Positions 7,237-16,439 of a DNA stretch of 16,439 nt are shown one piece after another; positions within the stretch are counted from its first letter, which is position 1, and every line of letters begins with the position of its first letter. The notes below the pieces were generated by a model. The model was not told where the DNA came from and ran no database searches. It saw only the letters and a program-made list of their open reading frames with translations. The translations under genes were made by a program, and so were the position numbers. This DNA is from SG8-41 sp044867805 (GTDB lineage: Bacteria > Pseudomonadota > Gammaproteobacteria > Burkholderiales > SG8-41), in contig JBIOVQ010000237.1 in NCBI GenBank assembly GCA_044867805.1, positions 1 through 16,439 on the forward strand, written 5' to 3'.

Positions 7237-9276
7237 GGCGCTCCGTCCGGGCGCGTACCGCGCAGGACAGCTGTCGATTGAGCCACCGACATGAGATCCC
7301 TTTCCTCCTGTGTTTCTCGTGGCGGCTGCTGGTCGCAGCCGATCGCACGATCTTGTTGTTTTCTCTTTCTTTTTTGTCTCGCCTGGCACTGGAAAGTTCC
7401 CCGGGTCGCCCGTGCGGCGTAGCCGGCGGCGCTCAGGCTGCGCCACTTGCAGATAGCATACCGCGGCAAATCCGGGAAGGCGCCGCGCTGCCAGCGCGGT
7501 TGCCGCCCGCCGCCCCTCGCAGTGTAAGAGCACGCCGCGCGGCTGCGCCGCAAGGGCCGCCGCGCGCGCGGCCAGATTGATCCAGAGGCCGAGCACGCTC
7601 CCCTCGCCAAGCCTCCACTCGACCGCGAGCGCGCCCGGGGCGAGCACTGCAAAGCGCCCGGCGCAGCCGCCCATGCCGGCGAGCCTGGGCGCCAGGTGCT
7701 CGCGGCGCAGCGCGAGCAGCCGCCGGTACAGCGCGAGCCAGCGAGCGTGCGGCGCACGCCTCAGGCAGCTCCAGTCGAGCCTGCTCAGCTCGAAGGTGCG
7801 GGGATCGCCCGGATCTGGAATCGCCGCTCGCGCGCGCGGATCGGCGAAGGCCGCGAAGCGGGCAAACTCGCGCCGCCGCCCTTCGCTCGCGGCGACCGCC
7901 AGCTTGCCCTCGAAGTCACAGAAGTACAGAAACGGCGTGCGCGCGCCGAATTCCTCGCCCATGAAGATGAGCGGCGGCGAGGGCGCGAGCAGCCACGCCA
8001 CCGTGGCAGCCCGCAGCGCGGACTCGTCCGCCAGCGCCGCTAGCCGCTCGCCGTGGGCGCGGTTCCCGACCTGGTCGTGGTTCTGGAGATACGACACGAA
8101 CGCGGCTGGCGGCAGCTGCGCGCTCGGTTCTCCCCGCCCCCGGCCGCTGCGGTAGCCGGAGGGCTCACCCTGGTAGGCGAAGCCCTCGGCGAGGCAGCGC
8201 CCGAGGTGGCGCTCCGCATCCTGCGTATAGTCGGCGTAGTAGCCGTCGGTCTCGCCGGTGAGCAGCACATGGTACGCGTGGTGCGCGTCGTCGTTCCACT
8301 GCGCGTCGTAATGCCGCGCCGTGCCGTCGGGCGCGCGCTCCAGGTAACGAGCTTCGTTCCTGTCGTTTTCCAGCACGAGATGGATCGGGCGGGCGCGGCC
8401 GGGCCCCGCCCGCACCGCCGCGGCAAGCTCGGTCAGGATGTCGGGCCGCGAGCCGTCGCGGATCGCGTGCACGGCGTCGAGCCGCAGGCCGTCCATGTGA
8501 TATTCCTCGATCCAGTGGAGGGCGTTGTGTATGAAGAAATCGCGCACCGGCCGCGACTCGGGACCATCGAAATTGATGGCGGCGCCCCAGGGCGTGGCGT
8601 GCCGTTCGTGGAAAAACCGCGGAGCGTAGGCGTGCAGGTAGTTGCCTGCGGGACCGAAGTGGTTATAGACGACATCGAGCAGCACCATGAGCCCCCGCGC
8701 GTGCGCCGCGGCGACCAGCTCCTTCAGTTCCTCGGGCCGGCCGTAGGGCGCGTGCGGCGCAAACGGCAGCACGCCGTCGTAACCCCAGCCGCGCCGGCCG
8801 GGAAAGCCCGCGATCGGCATGAGCTCGATCGCCGTTGCGCCGAGCTGCGCCAGGTAATCGAGGCGCGACCTGACGCCGGCGAACGTGCCCTCCGGAGTAA
8901 ACGTGCCCACGTGCAACTCGTAGATCACCGCCTCCTCCCACCGCCGTCCGCTCCAGGCCCCGTCTTCCCACTCGAATGCGCCCGGGTCGATGACTTCGCT
9001 CGGCCCGGGCACGCCTTCGGGGTTGAGGCGCGACGCGGGGTCGGGAACCTCGAGTCCGCCGTCCAGGCGGTAGCGGTAGCGCGTGCCGGGCGGCGCCGCT
9101 TCGATCCGCTCCCACCAGCCCCCGCCCCGCGCCTCCATGGACGCGACACGCGCGGGCGCATCCAGCACGAGCGCGACCTCCCGCGCGGAGGGCGCCCAGA
9201 GGCGGAAGCGGCTGCGGCCCTGCCCCAGGGTTTCCGCGCCGAACGGCATGCGATGGTGTCGTCGCATTCCTGTCAC
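6436..9276 (-). CDS. treZ-otsB: Malto-oligosyltrehalose trehalohydrolase (TreZ) read in frame into trehalose-6-phosphate phosphatase (OtsB)
   Basis: One 946-codon frame covers two enzymes. Residues ~10-610 are TreZ (GH13): an N-terminal beta-sandwich (FRLWAPSA), then AVIYELHVGTF, LDVVYNHFGP, the nucleophile Asp267 in MDGLRLDAVHAI, the acid/base Glu303 in LVLENDRNEARYL, Asp401 in QNHDQVGNRAHGERL, and MGEEFGA. TreZ hydrolyses maltooligosyl-trehalose to free trehalose. Residues ~681-946 are OtsB of the HAD superfamily: LMLDYDGTLAPF (Asp708, Asp710), VTGR (747-750), Lys869, and YLGDDETDEDAF. It dephosphorylates trehalose-6-phosphate. The link (~611-680) is Lys/Thr/Arg-rich with A/T-ending codons unlike either flank, and a TGA at 7433-7435 lies one frame away right after the TreZ end. 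I suspect two genes whose stop has been lost, by mutation or an assembly indel. GTG 9276 is the frame start; ATGs at 9267 and 9249 are alternatives. Confidence 0.85.
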   Translation of the reverse strand: MTGMRRHHRMPFGAETLGQGRSRFRLWAPSAREVALVLDAPARVASMEARGGGWWERIEAAPPGTRYRYRLDGGLEVPDPASRLNPEGVPGPSEVIDPGAFEWEDGAWSGRRWEEAVIYELHVGTFTPEGTFAGVRSRLDYLAQLGATAIELMPIAGFPGRRGWGYDGVLPFAPHAPYGRPEELKELVAAAHARGLMVLLDVVYNHFGPAGNYLHAYAPRFFHERHATPWGAAINFDGPESRPVRDFFIHNALHWIEEYHMDGLRLDAVHAIRDGSRPDILTELAAAVRAGPGRARPIHLVLENDRNEARYLERAPDGTARHYDAQWNDDAHHAYHVLLTGETDGYYADYTQDAERHLGRCLAEGFAYQGEPSGYRSGRGRGEPSAQLPPAAFVSYLQNHDQVGNRAHGERLAALADESALRAATVAWLLAPSPPLIFMGEEFGARTPFLYFCDFEGKLAVAASEGRRREFARFAAFADPRARAAIPDPGDPRTFELSRLDWSCLRRAPHARWLALYRRLLALRREHLAPRLAGMGGCAGRFAVLAPGALAVEWRLGEGSVLGLWINLAARAAALAAQPRGVLLHCEGRRAATALAARRLPGFAAVCYLQVAQPERRRLRRTGDPGNFPVPGETKKKEKTTRSCDRLRPAAATRNTGGKGSHVGGSIDSCPARYAPGRSAVRPLNPGVDLAPFFERARRASARVLMLDYDGTLAPFQVRPERATPYPGVEELLDAIMAAEASRVVIVTGRPVGDLVPLLNLRRRPELWGAHGWERLLPDGRGARIQPGENARRRLDEGERRAREIARAGARVEAKAASVALHWRGASALTAARIREALPRAWEPLAADGDLELLSFDGGVELRARGCSKEHAVKSVLSETPAGAVVAYLGDDETDEDAFRAMQPHGLAVLVRPEFRETAADAWIRPPGGLLAFLRRWRDAAQRRQK
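7224..7292 (-). other. 22-codon leader ORF with strong Shine-Dalgarno ahead of otsB
   Basis: An ATG at 7292 is preceded by AGGAGG (7304-7309) and a second purine run AAAGGGA. It opens a 22-codon frame starting MSVAQSTAVLRGTRPD and ending in TGA at 7224-7226, overlapping the otsB GTG by 13 bases in another frame. It is either a leader that couples ribosomes into otsB, or the real otsB N-terminus separated from its body by a one-base indel. The peptide matches no family I recognise. Confidence 0.4.
7323..7341. repeat. Hairpin in the treZ-otsB joint
   Basis: CGGCTGC (7323-7329) and GCAGCCG (7335-7341) form a perfect 7-base-pair stem with a 5-base loop. On the minus strand it would fold about 13 bases upstream of the strong AGGAGG at 7304-7309. 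Its position suits a leader structure rather than coding sequence. Confidence 0.4.
7373..7400 (-). promoter_or_regulatory. Possible sigma-E (RpoE)-type promoter for otsB
   Basis: The minus strand carries GGAACTT at 7400-7394, an exact match to the RpoE -35 consensus. After 16 bases comes ACAAA (7377-7373), four of five to a TCAAA-like -10 form. The site lies in the A-rich, non-coding-looking joint between the TreZ and OtsB modules, and transcription would begin about 70 bases before the leader ATG. One match in a short region can be chance, so this is a suggestion only. Confidence 0.25.
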
Positions 9277-9377
9277 CGGCGCCGCATTGCGCTGCTGCCG
9301 CTCGCGGCGGAGCGGGCGCCGGCGAGGCCCCGCCGGCGCTCGTCTGGTAAGCTTGCCGACGTGACGGAGCCGGAGCC
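9277..9377. promoter_or_regulatory. Divergent intergenic region between treZ and the phosphorylase gene
   Basis: These 101 bases separate the two divergent starts and should hold both promoters. They contain a strong hairpin, with left arm 9316-9324 (GCGCCGGCG), right arm 9331-9339 (CGCCGGCGC) and loop AGGCCC. An imperfect palindrome GGTAAGCTTGCC lies at 9346-9357. GGAG (9372-9375) serves the GTG at 9378. No clear sigma-70 -35/-10 pair stands out on either strand. Confidence 0.45.
9316..9339. repeat. 9-base-pair GC-only hairpin ahead of the phosphorylase gene
   Basis: A perfect 9-base-pair inverted repeat of only G and C, with a 6-base loop, ends 38 bases before the phosphorylase GTG. It is not followed by a T-tract, so it is not a standard intrinsic terminator. 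It could structure the 5' leader or bind a regulator. Confidence 0.5.
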
Positions 9378-11042
9378 GTGATCACGCCGTTTCTCGACCG
9401 GCCGCGCATCGCCTACTTCTCCATGGAGATCGCGCTCGCGGCCGACATCCCGACTTATACCGGCGGCCTGGGCGTCCTCGCGGGCGACACTCTGCGCTCG
9501 GCCGCCGACCTGATGATTCCGCTGATCGGCGTGACGCTCGCGAGCCGCAGGGGCTATTTCCGGCAGGAGATCGACGCCGCCGGGCGCCAGGTCGAGCACG
9601 CCGACGACTGGGATCCCGCGCGGCGCTGCCAGCTCCTGCCGCCGACGGCGGCGGTGGCGATCGAGGGCCGAGAAGTCCGGGTACGCGCCTGGCTCTATAC
9701 CGTGGAGAGCCAGCTCGCGCGCCGCGTGCCCGTGATCCTGCTCGACACGGATGTGCCCGAAAACCGGCCCGAGGACCGCGAGATCACCCATCATCTCTAC
9801 GGCGGCGACCAGCGCTACCGGCTGAGGCAGGAAATGGTGCTCGGCGTGGGCGGCGTGCGCATGCTGCAGGCGCTCAACGTCCCGGTCCGCAGCTACCACA
9901 TGAACGAGGGCCACTCGGCGCTGCTCGCGGTGGAGTTGCTGCGCGCCGCCGGGCGGGGCGACGGGGCGGCCGACGGCGTGCGGGCGCGGTGCCACTTCAC
10001 CTCTCACACGCCGGTGGCGGCCGGCCACGACCGGTTCGGCTGGCCGCTCGCGGACGAGGTGCTCGGCGACCTCATCGAGCCCGCGGTGCTCAGGGGCCTC
10101 GCCGGGGAGGACGGTCTCAACATGACGAGGCTGGCGCTCAACCTGAGCGGCTACGTGAACGGCGTCGCACGGCGGCACGCGGAGGTGTCGCGCCGGATGT
10201 TTCCGGAGCACGAGGTGCGGGCGGTCACCAACGGTGTGCACCCCGCGACGTGGACCTCCACGGGATTCGCGAGCCTCTATGACCGCCACATGCCCGGGTG
10301 GCGCCATGAACCGCTGCTGCTTACCCGCGCCGACCAGATCCCCGACGAGGACATCTGGGGCGCGCATGAAGCGGCGAAGAGCCGCCTCATCGCGCGCGTC
10401 CGCCAGCAGTGCGCGGTCGAGTTCGATCCGCGAGTTCCGGTCATCGGTTTTGCGCGCCGCATGACCGCCTACAAGCGTCCGGACCTGCTGTTCTCCGATC
10501 TCGAGCGGCTGCGGGCGATCGCGCGCCGCCGTCCGTTCCAGCTGGTGCTCGCGGGAAAGGCCCATCCGCGCGACGCGGCCGGCAAGCAGGCGATCGAGGA
10601 CATCCACCGCCACCTCCGCTCGCTGCAGGGCGACGTGCGCGCGGCGTTCGTGCCGGACTACGACATGACGGTCGCGCTCGATCTCGTAGCGGGATCCGAC
10701 ATCTGGCTCAACACCCCGCTGCGCCCCCACGAGGCTTCGGGCACGAGCGGCATGAAGGCGTGCTTCAACGGCGTGCCGCAACTCTCGGTGCTCGACGGCT
10801 GGTGGGTCGAGGGCTGCATCGAGGGCGTCACCGGCTGGGCCATCGGCAACGATCACGAGAGCGCGAACGGGGAGGACGCGGGGGCGCTCTACGCGAAGCT
10901 CGAGGACGTCGTGCTGCCGCTGTGGCACGGCGACCGCGCGCGGTGGATCGCGCTCATGAAGGGCGCCATCAGCAAGAATGCGTGCTACTTCAACAGCCAT
11001 CGCATGCTGCGTAGCTATGCGGTGGAGGCCTACCTGCGCTAG
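9378..11042 (+). CDS. glgP: Alpha-glucan (glycogen) phosphorylase, short form
   Basis: This GT35 enzyme uses phosphate to release glucose-1-phosphate from alpha-1,4-glucan ends. The protein is 554 residues, much shorter than the ~800-residue E. coli type. It belongs to the short class that starts almost at IAYFSMEIAL and lacks the N-terminal extension. Motifs in order are IPTYTGGLGVLAGD, YHMNEGHSA, FTSHTPVAAGHDRF, VTNGVHPATWTS, FARRMTAYKRPDL, VLAGKAHP, then PLRPHEASGTSGMKA with the PLP-binding Lys460, and DGWWVEG. The start is a GTG with GGAG nearby, and the frame has no earlier sensible start. It is the only plus-strand gene, divergent from treZ and convergent with glgX (90 bases between stops), so it is transcribed independently. 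It could supply glucose-1-phosphate for UDP-glucose and hence OtsA. Confidence 0.93.
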   Translation: MITPFLDRPRIAYFSMEIALAADIPTYTGGLGVLAGDTLRSAADLMIPLIGVTLASRRGYFRQEIDAAGRQVEHADDWDPARRCQLLPPTAAVAIEGREVRVRAWLYTVESQLARRVPVILLDTDVPENRPEDREITHHLYGGDQRYRLRQEMVLGVGGVRMLQALNVPVRSYHMNEGHSALLAVELLRAAGRGDGAADGVRARCHFTSHTPVAAGHDRFGWPLADEVLGDLIEPAVLRGLAGEDGLNMTRLALNLSGYVNGVARRHAEVSRRMFPEHEVRAVTNGVHPATWTSTGFASLYDRHMPGWRHEPLLLTRADQIPDEDIWGAHEAAKSRLIARVRQQCAVEFDPRVPVIGFARRMTAYKRPDLLFSDLERLRAIARRRPFQLVLAGKAHPRDAAGKQAIEDIHRHLRSLQGDVRAAFVPDYDMTVALDLVAGSDIWLNTPLRPHEASGTSGMKACFNGVPQLSVLDGWWVEGCIEGVTGWAIGNDHESANGEDAGALYAKLEDVVLPLWHGDRARWIALMKGAISKNACYFNSHRMLRSYAVEAYLR

Positions 11043-11132
11043 ATGCAAATTCCAAGCTTGATTCATGATGACCGGCACTAGCCCGGCCATTACCGGCCCG
11101 CGGTTCGCTCCTCGCATCCGCCTCGCCACGGC
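11043..11132. other. Convergent intergenic gap between glgP and glgX
   Basis: Two genes end towards each other across 90 bases. Short inverted CCGG/GGCC words occur around 11072-11100, but no stem of more than four or five pairs followed by a T-tract is visible. I cannot call a bidirectional terminator. Confidence 0.35.
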
Positions 11133-13265
<2,133 letters not shown>

Positions 13266-13333
13266 CTGGCGTCACTCCCCGCGGCCCGGGTGCCCTGCGC
13301 CCGGCCGTCCGCACGCGGCATCCAGAGCCTTGC

Positions 13334-14014
13334 CTACTTGCGGCCGGCGCTCTGGCGCGGCCACCAGCGCTCGAGCAGGCCCGCCGCCCAGTGCTGGCCG
13401 CCGATGCCGAACGCCAGCGCCAGCGCGAACACCACGCCGGCGAGCACGATGAGGAAGCTCTGGCGGACGATGTCGCCGCCGACGTTCACCTGGTCGAGCG
13501 CGATCAGCACGACGAAGACGATGATGGCGTACTGGGCAAGCTTGCCGAGAAGCTCGGCGTCCTGCAGCTCCACGTTCCTGCAGTAGGCCACCACGGTATT
13601 GCCGATGAAGGCGGCAAAATAGGCGCCGAACGCGAGCATCACCAGCGCGACGATCACCTTCGGCACGAACAGCACCACCTGGCTGAGGAGATCGGTGACG
13701 TAGGTCAGTCCCAGCCCGTTGCAGGCGACGACGAGCGCGGCGAACACCACCAGCCAGTAGACCAGCAGGCCCAGTATGTCGGTGGTGTCGCTCTGCATGC
13801 CGCCCTGGCGCAGGAACCCGTCCATGCCGGCGCGATCGGCGAGAACGTTGAAGTTGATGGCGCGCAAGCCGCGGACCACGGCGAAGCGCGCGCCCTTGGC
13901 GAGGAGCCACCCCGCGATCAGGACCAGCAGCGCCAGCCCCAGCCGTGGCAGGAAAGCACCGACCTGCAGCAAAAACGCGCGTACCGGCTCGAGAAAGACG
14001 TCGACTTTTTCCAT
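13334..14014 (-). CDS. Small MscS-related membrane protein (conserved TM-helix repeats, no beta domain)
   Basis: This 226-residue protein has four or five hydrophobic segments (about residues 20-50, 80-105, 110-140, 160-180, 185-205). The first segment, LPRLGLALLVLIAGWLLAKG, and the later PKVIVALVMLAFGAYFA are copies of the TM-helix repeat seen in bacterial mechanosensitive-channel relatives (Pfam TM_helix, PF05552). It lacks the MscS beta domain and C-terminal cage, so it is a pore-like core only. Gating and ion selectivity are unknown. The ATG at 14014 has AGGAGG (14020-14025) five bases upstream. It sits between treS-mak (32 bases upstream) and glgX, in the same direction, apparently in one operon. 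It is the second channel-like gene placed inside trehalose/glycogen genes in this window. Confidence 0.82.
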   Translation of the reverse strand: MEKVDVFLEPVRAFLLQVGAFLPRLGLALLVLIAGWLLAKGARFAVVRGLRAINFNVLADRAGMDGFLRQGGMQSDTTDILGLLVYWLVVFAALVVACNGLGLTYVTDLLSQVVLFVPKVIVALVMLAFGAYFAAFIGNTVVAYCRNVELQDAELLGKLAQYAIIVFVVLIALDQVNVGGDIVRQSFLIVLAGVVFALALAFGIGGQHWAAGLLERWWPRQSAGRK

Positions 14015-14046
14015 GGCAGCCTCCTGTGACGATTAGCCCACTCACC

Positions 14047-16439
14047 TCACTTCGCTCTTGCGGGGTCCGTGAGCGCGTGGATCCCCTGTAGTGGAACGTG
14101 CGCCCACCCCGGGCGATTATTGATCTCGTAGCGCAGCTCGTAGAGCGCCTTTTCGAGCTCGAACAGCTCGAGCAGCGGGCGTTCGGCTGCGAATTCGCCG
14201 TAGAGCACGCCGCCGCGCGTCGCCTCGTCGTAGGCCTCGAGGAAAGTCCGGCGCGCGGCGTCGTGCCAGTCCGCGGCGAGCGCCGCCAGCCGATTGTCCT
14301 CCGGCGGCGACGGCGTGACGCCGCGCAGCGACGTCCAGCGCGCGTAGTCGAAGGACCGCAGCATGCCGGCGACATCGCGCAGCGGAGAGTGCTTCGCCCG
14401 GCGCTCTGCCGCCGTGCGCGCCGGCTCGCCTTCGAAATCGATGATGCGGAAGTCGTTCTTCGCCAGCAGAACCTGGCCCAGGTGGTAGTCGCCGTGGCAG
14501 CGGATCTTGAGCGAACGGCCCGGGCCGGGCGCGCAGGCGTCGATGCGGGCGGCAAGCTGCTGGCGCTGCGCGATCAGCGCCAGCGCCGCCTCGCGCGCCG
14601 GCAACACCAGCTGCTGGAGGTTCTTCTCGAGAGAATCGAGCGTCGCCGTCGCCTCGTCGAGAACCCGGCGCTTCCACGCGGCGACGTCGCCGGCGGCGAG
14701 CGGTTCCGGATCGAACGCCGCATCCCCGGACGGCTGTGCCAGCGTCGCGTGCAGCTCTCCGGTGCGCCCCCCCAGCACGCGGATCAGCGCGAGGTAGGCG
14801 CCGTGGGCGTCGGCCGGCGGGGACCCGGTGGCCGTGCGCTGCTGGTCGAAATAGCGGCCAAGATACTCGAGCGTGTAGTTCCAGCCGTCGCCCTGATTGG
14901 GAACGTAGGCCTGGAGCAGGCCGAGCGTCAGCCGCAGCCCGTCCGCGCCGGCGTACTCGATCGCCCCCGCCAGCGGAATCGCGTTGGGAAACGCGGCCAC
15001 CTCGGTGAGGCGGCGGCCCATCTCCAGCTCGGGATTCCCCCCCGGCTGCGGCCTGCGGTAGGCCTTGAAGAACAGCCGGTCGCCGAGATTCACGACCGAA
15101 TTGCTGCTCTGCAGCTGGGGCCGGCTCACCGGCAGGGACGCGAGGTCGGCGCCCGCCAGCTCGTCGAACGCGCGCGTGCGCGTGAAGCGAATGACGCCGC
15201 GCGCGGTGGCGACCTCCGCGCCGGCGGCGACGGCGTCCACCAGCGCGCGGCAGAACGCTTCGTCCGCCAGCGCGTCGGCCAGCACGCCCACCTCCGCCTT
15301 CTGGCGCACCTTCGCCACCGCGCCGGCCGCGAGCGCCTTCAGGCGGTCCTCGTCCCCGCTTTCCCAGTCGAGGGTCAGCGGAACGAAATAGGTGGAGGCA
15401 GCCGCGCCCGCCTCCAGCTCGAAGAGCCCCAGCAACCACGAGTGCCGGCCAACGGTCCATAGCGCGTGGTCGGAAAGCTTCGCCCGCCGGATCGGCTCGC
15501 CCTTCGTCGCGTACCAGCGCTGCACTTCGAGATATCGCGGCATCACCTCGCCCTCGAGCTGCGCGCGGACGCGCTCGGCAATGCCGATGCGCCACGGCAC
15601 CACGCGGTCGCGGAAGAAGCTCGACCAGCCGTCGAACAGCACCAGCGTCGGCCGCTCCTCGGGCGACAGCACCTGGGCGTGCCAGTCCGGGGCGGCGGCG
15701 TCGGCCGCGAGCCGGAACCAGTAGAAACCGTGGGCGGGGAGCGTCAGCAGGTAGAAGCGCTCGCCGATCGGCGGAAATGCCGTGCGTCCCGTGAGCTCCA
15801 CGGGAATGCGCCCGCGAAACCGCGCGAGATCGAGCTCGACCGGCTGCGCCGAGCGCGCGAGGTTGGCGACGCACAGGATCACCTCGTCGCCGTGCTCGCG
15901 CAGGTAGGCAAGCACCTTGCGGTTGCCGGGCCGCAGGAAGGTGATGCGCCCGCGCCCGAACGCCTGGCTCGACTTGCGCACGGCGAGCATGCGCTTCATC
16001 CAGTTGAGCAGCGACGAAGGGTCGCGCAGCTGAGCCTCGACGTTGACGGCCTCGTAGCCGTACACCGGGTCCATGATCGGCGGCAGGTACAGCCGCTGGG
16101 GATCGGCGCGCGAAAAGCCGGCGTTCCGATCCGGGCTCCACTGCATGGGGGTGCGCACCCCGTTGCGGTCCCCGATGTAGATGTTGTCGCCCATCCCGAT
16201 CTCGTCGCCGTAGTAGATGATGGGCGAGCCCGGCATCGACAGCAGCAGGCTGTTCATGAGCCGGATGCGGTCGAGGTCGTTCTGCATGAGCGGCGCGAGC
16301 CGCCGGCGGATGCCGAGATTGATGCGCGCGCGCGGGTCGGCGGCGTACATCTGGTACATGTAGTCCCGCTCCTTGTGCGTCACCATCTCGAGCGTGAGCT
16401 CGTCGTGGTTGCGCAGGAAGATCGCCCACTGGCAGCTCT
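14047..16439 (-). CDS. treS: Trehalose synthase fused to maltokinase (TreS-Mak), 5' end outside the window
   Basis: The frame enters from the right edge with SCQWAIFLRNHDELTLEM, which holds the transition-state Asp of GH13 TreS; the nucleophile and acid/base lie off-window. TreS features continue with GSPIIYYGDEIGMGDN, GDRNGVRTPMQWS and a C-terminal sandwich to about nt 15690. The rest (14047 to ~15670) is a maltokinase: an N-terminal cap (YLEVQRWYATKG), the Lys-bearing FFKAYRR, the catalytic loop HGDYHLGQVL (14467-14496) and the DFEGEP metal motif (14421-14439). TreS isomerises trehalose and maltose. Mak uses ATP to form maltose-1-phosphate, the donor of GlgE. The fusion is known in proteobacteria and about 797 codons are visible. 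The stop is followed by 32 bases and the small membrane protein gene. The internal ATG at 16386 is not the start. Confidence 0.94.
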   Translation of the reverse strand, partial: SCQWAIFLRNHDELTLEMVTHKERDYMYQMYAADPRARINLGIRRRLAPLMQNDLDRIRLMNSLLLSMPGSPIIYYGDEIGMGDNIYIGDRNGVRTPMQWSPDRNAGFSRADPQRLYLPPIMDPVYGYEAVNVEAQLRDPSSLLNWMKRMLAVRKSSQAFGRGRITFLRPGNRKVLAYLREHGDEVILCVANLARSAQPVELDLARFRGRIPVELTGRTAFPPIGERFYLLTLPAHGFYWFRLAADAAAPDWHAQVLSPEERPTLVLFDGWSSFFRDRVVPWRIGIAERVRAQLEGEVMPRYLEVQRWYATKGEPIRRAKLSDHALWTVGRHSWLLGLFELEAGAAASTYFVPLTLDWESGDEDRLKALAAGAVAKVRQKAEVGVLADALADEAFCRALVDAVAAGAEVATARGVIRFTRTRAFDELAGADLASLPVSRPQLQSSNSVVNLGDRLFFKAYRRPQPGGNPELEMGRRLTEVAAFPNAIPLAGAIEYAGADGLRLTLGLLQAYVPNQGDGWNYTLEYLGRYFDQQRTATGSPPADAHGAYLALIRVLGGRTGELHATLAQPSGDAAFDPEPLAAGDVAAWKRRVLDEATATLDSLEKNLQQLVLPAREAALALIAQRQQLAARIDACAPGPGRSLKIRCHGDYHLGQVLLAKNDFRIIDFEGEPARTAAERRAKHSPLRDVAGMLRSFDYARWTSLRGVTPSPPEDNRLAALAADWHDAARRTFLEAYDEATRGGVLYGEFAAERPLLELFELEKALYELRYEINNRPGWAHVPLQGIHALTDPARAK

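Noticed and set aside
9273..11129. 618-codon minus-strand open frame opposite glgP
   Set aside because: It mirrors the phosphorylase codons, with Val/Arg/His-rich text lacking motifs. The plus strand has the full GT35 motif set.
11043..11132. Bidirectional terminator between glgP and glgX
   Set aside because: Only four- to five-base stems are visible, without T-tracts on either strand.

Overview
The window is dense, very GC-rich bacterial DNA with strong G/C bias at third codon positions, frequent GTG starts and 4-base gene overlaps. It suggests a proteobacterium, probably a betaproteobacterium. This placement rests on the gene set and protein style only. No rRNA, tRNA, CRISPR array or transposase was seen.

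Layout, left to right. The left edge (1-95, minus) holds the first ~31 codons of a protein with a probable signal peptide. Positions 137-418 (minus) hold the broken C-terminal part of a GGDEF (diguanylate cyclase) domain with an internal frameshift. Positions 419-3608 (minus) are a tight overlapping trio read in the order CPA2/Kef-like antiporter, YbdK-type carboxylate-amine ligase (GCS2), class I glutamine amidotransferase of the C26/PuuD type. Positions 3871-9276 (minus) are a trehalose block read in the order treZ joined in frame to otsB, an MscS-family channel, otsA. At 9378-11042 a short alpha-glucan phosphorylase is the only gene on the plus strand, divergent from treZ and convergent with glgX. 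Positions 11133-16439 (minus) hold a TreS-maltokinase fusion entering from the right edge, a small pore-only membrane protein, and GlgX.

How the genes fit together. OtsA and OtsB make trehalose from UDP-glucose and glucose-6-phosphate. TreZ releases trehalose from glucan ends modified by TreY, which is not in the window. GlgX debranches glycogen and GlgP phosphorolyses it, feeding both routes. TreS-Mak interconverts trehalose and maltose and phosphorylates maltose to maltose-1-phosphate, the GlgE donor (GlgE and GlgB would lie outside). Two MscS-related membrane proteins and a cation/proton antiporter are interleaved with these genes, so the region reads as an osmotic-stress island combining compatible-solute metabolism with turgor release and ion exchange.

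Most notable points: (1) treZ and otsB share one uninterrupted 946-codon frame, but the ~70-codon joint looks like a former intergenic region, with a Shine-Dalgarno, a leader ORF and a sigma-E-like promoter; (2) the antiporter/YbdK/C26 trio could be a self-contained gamma-glutamyl-compound system controlling ion exchange; (3) the antiporter has Asn-Asn where CPA antiporters usually have an Asp; (4) a GGDEF pseudogene marks a rearrangement scar next to the trio.
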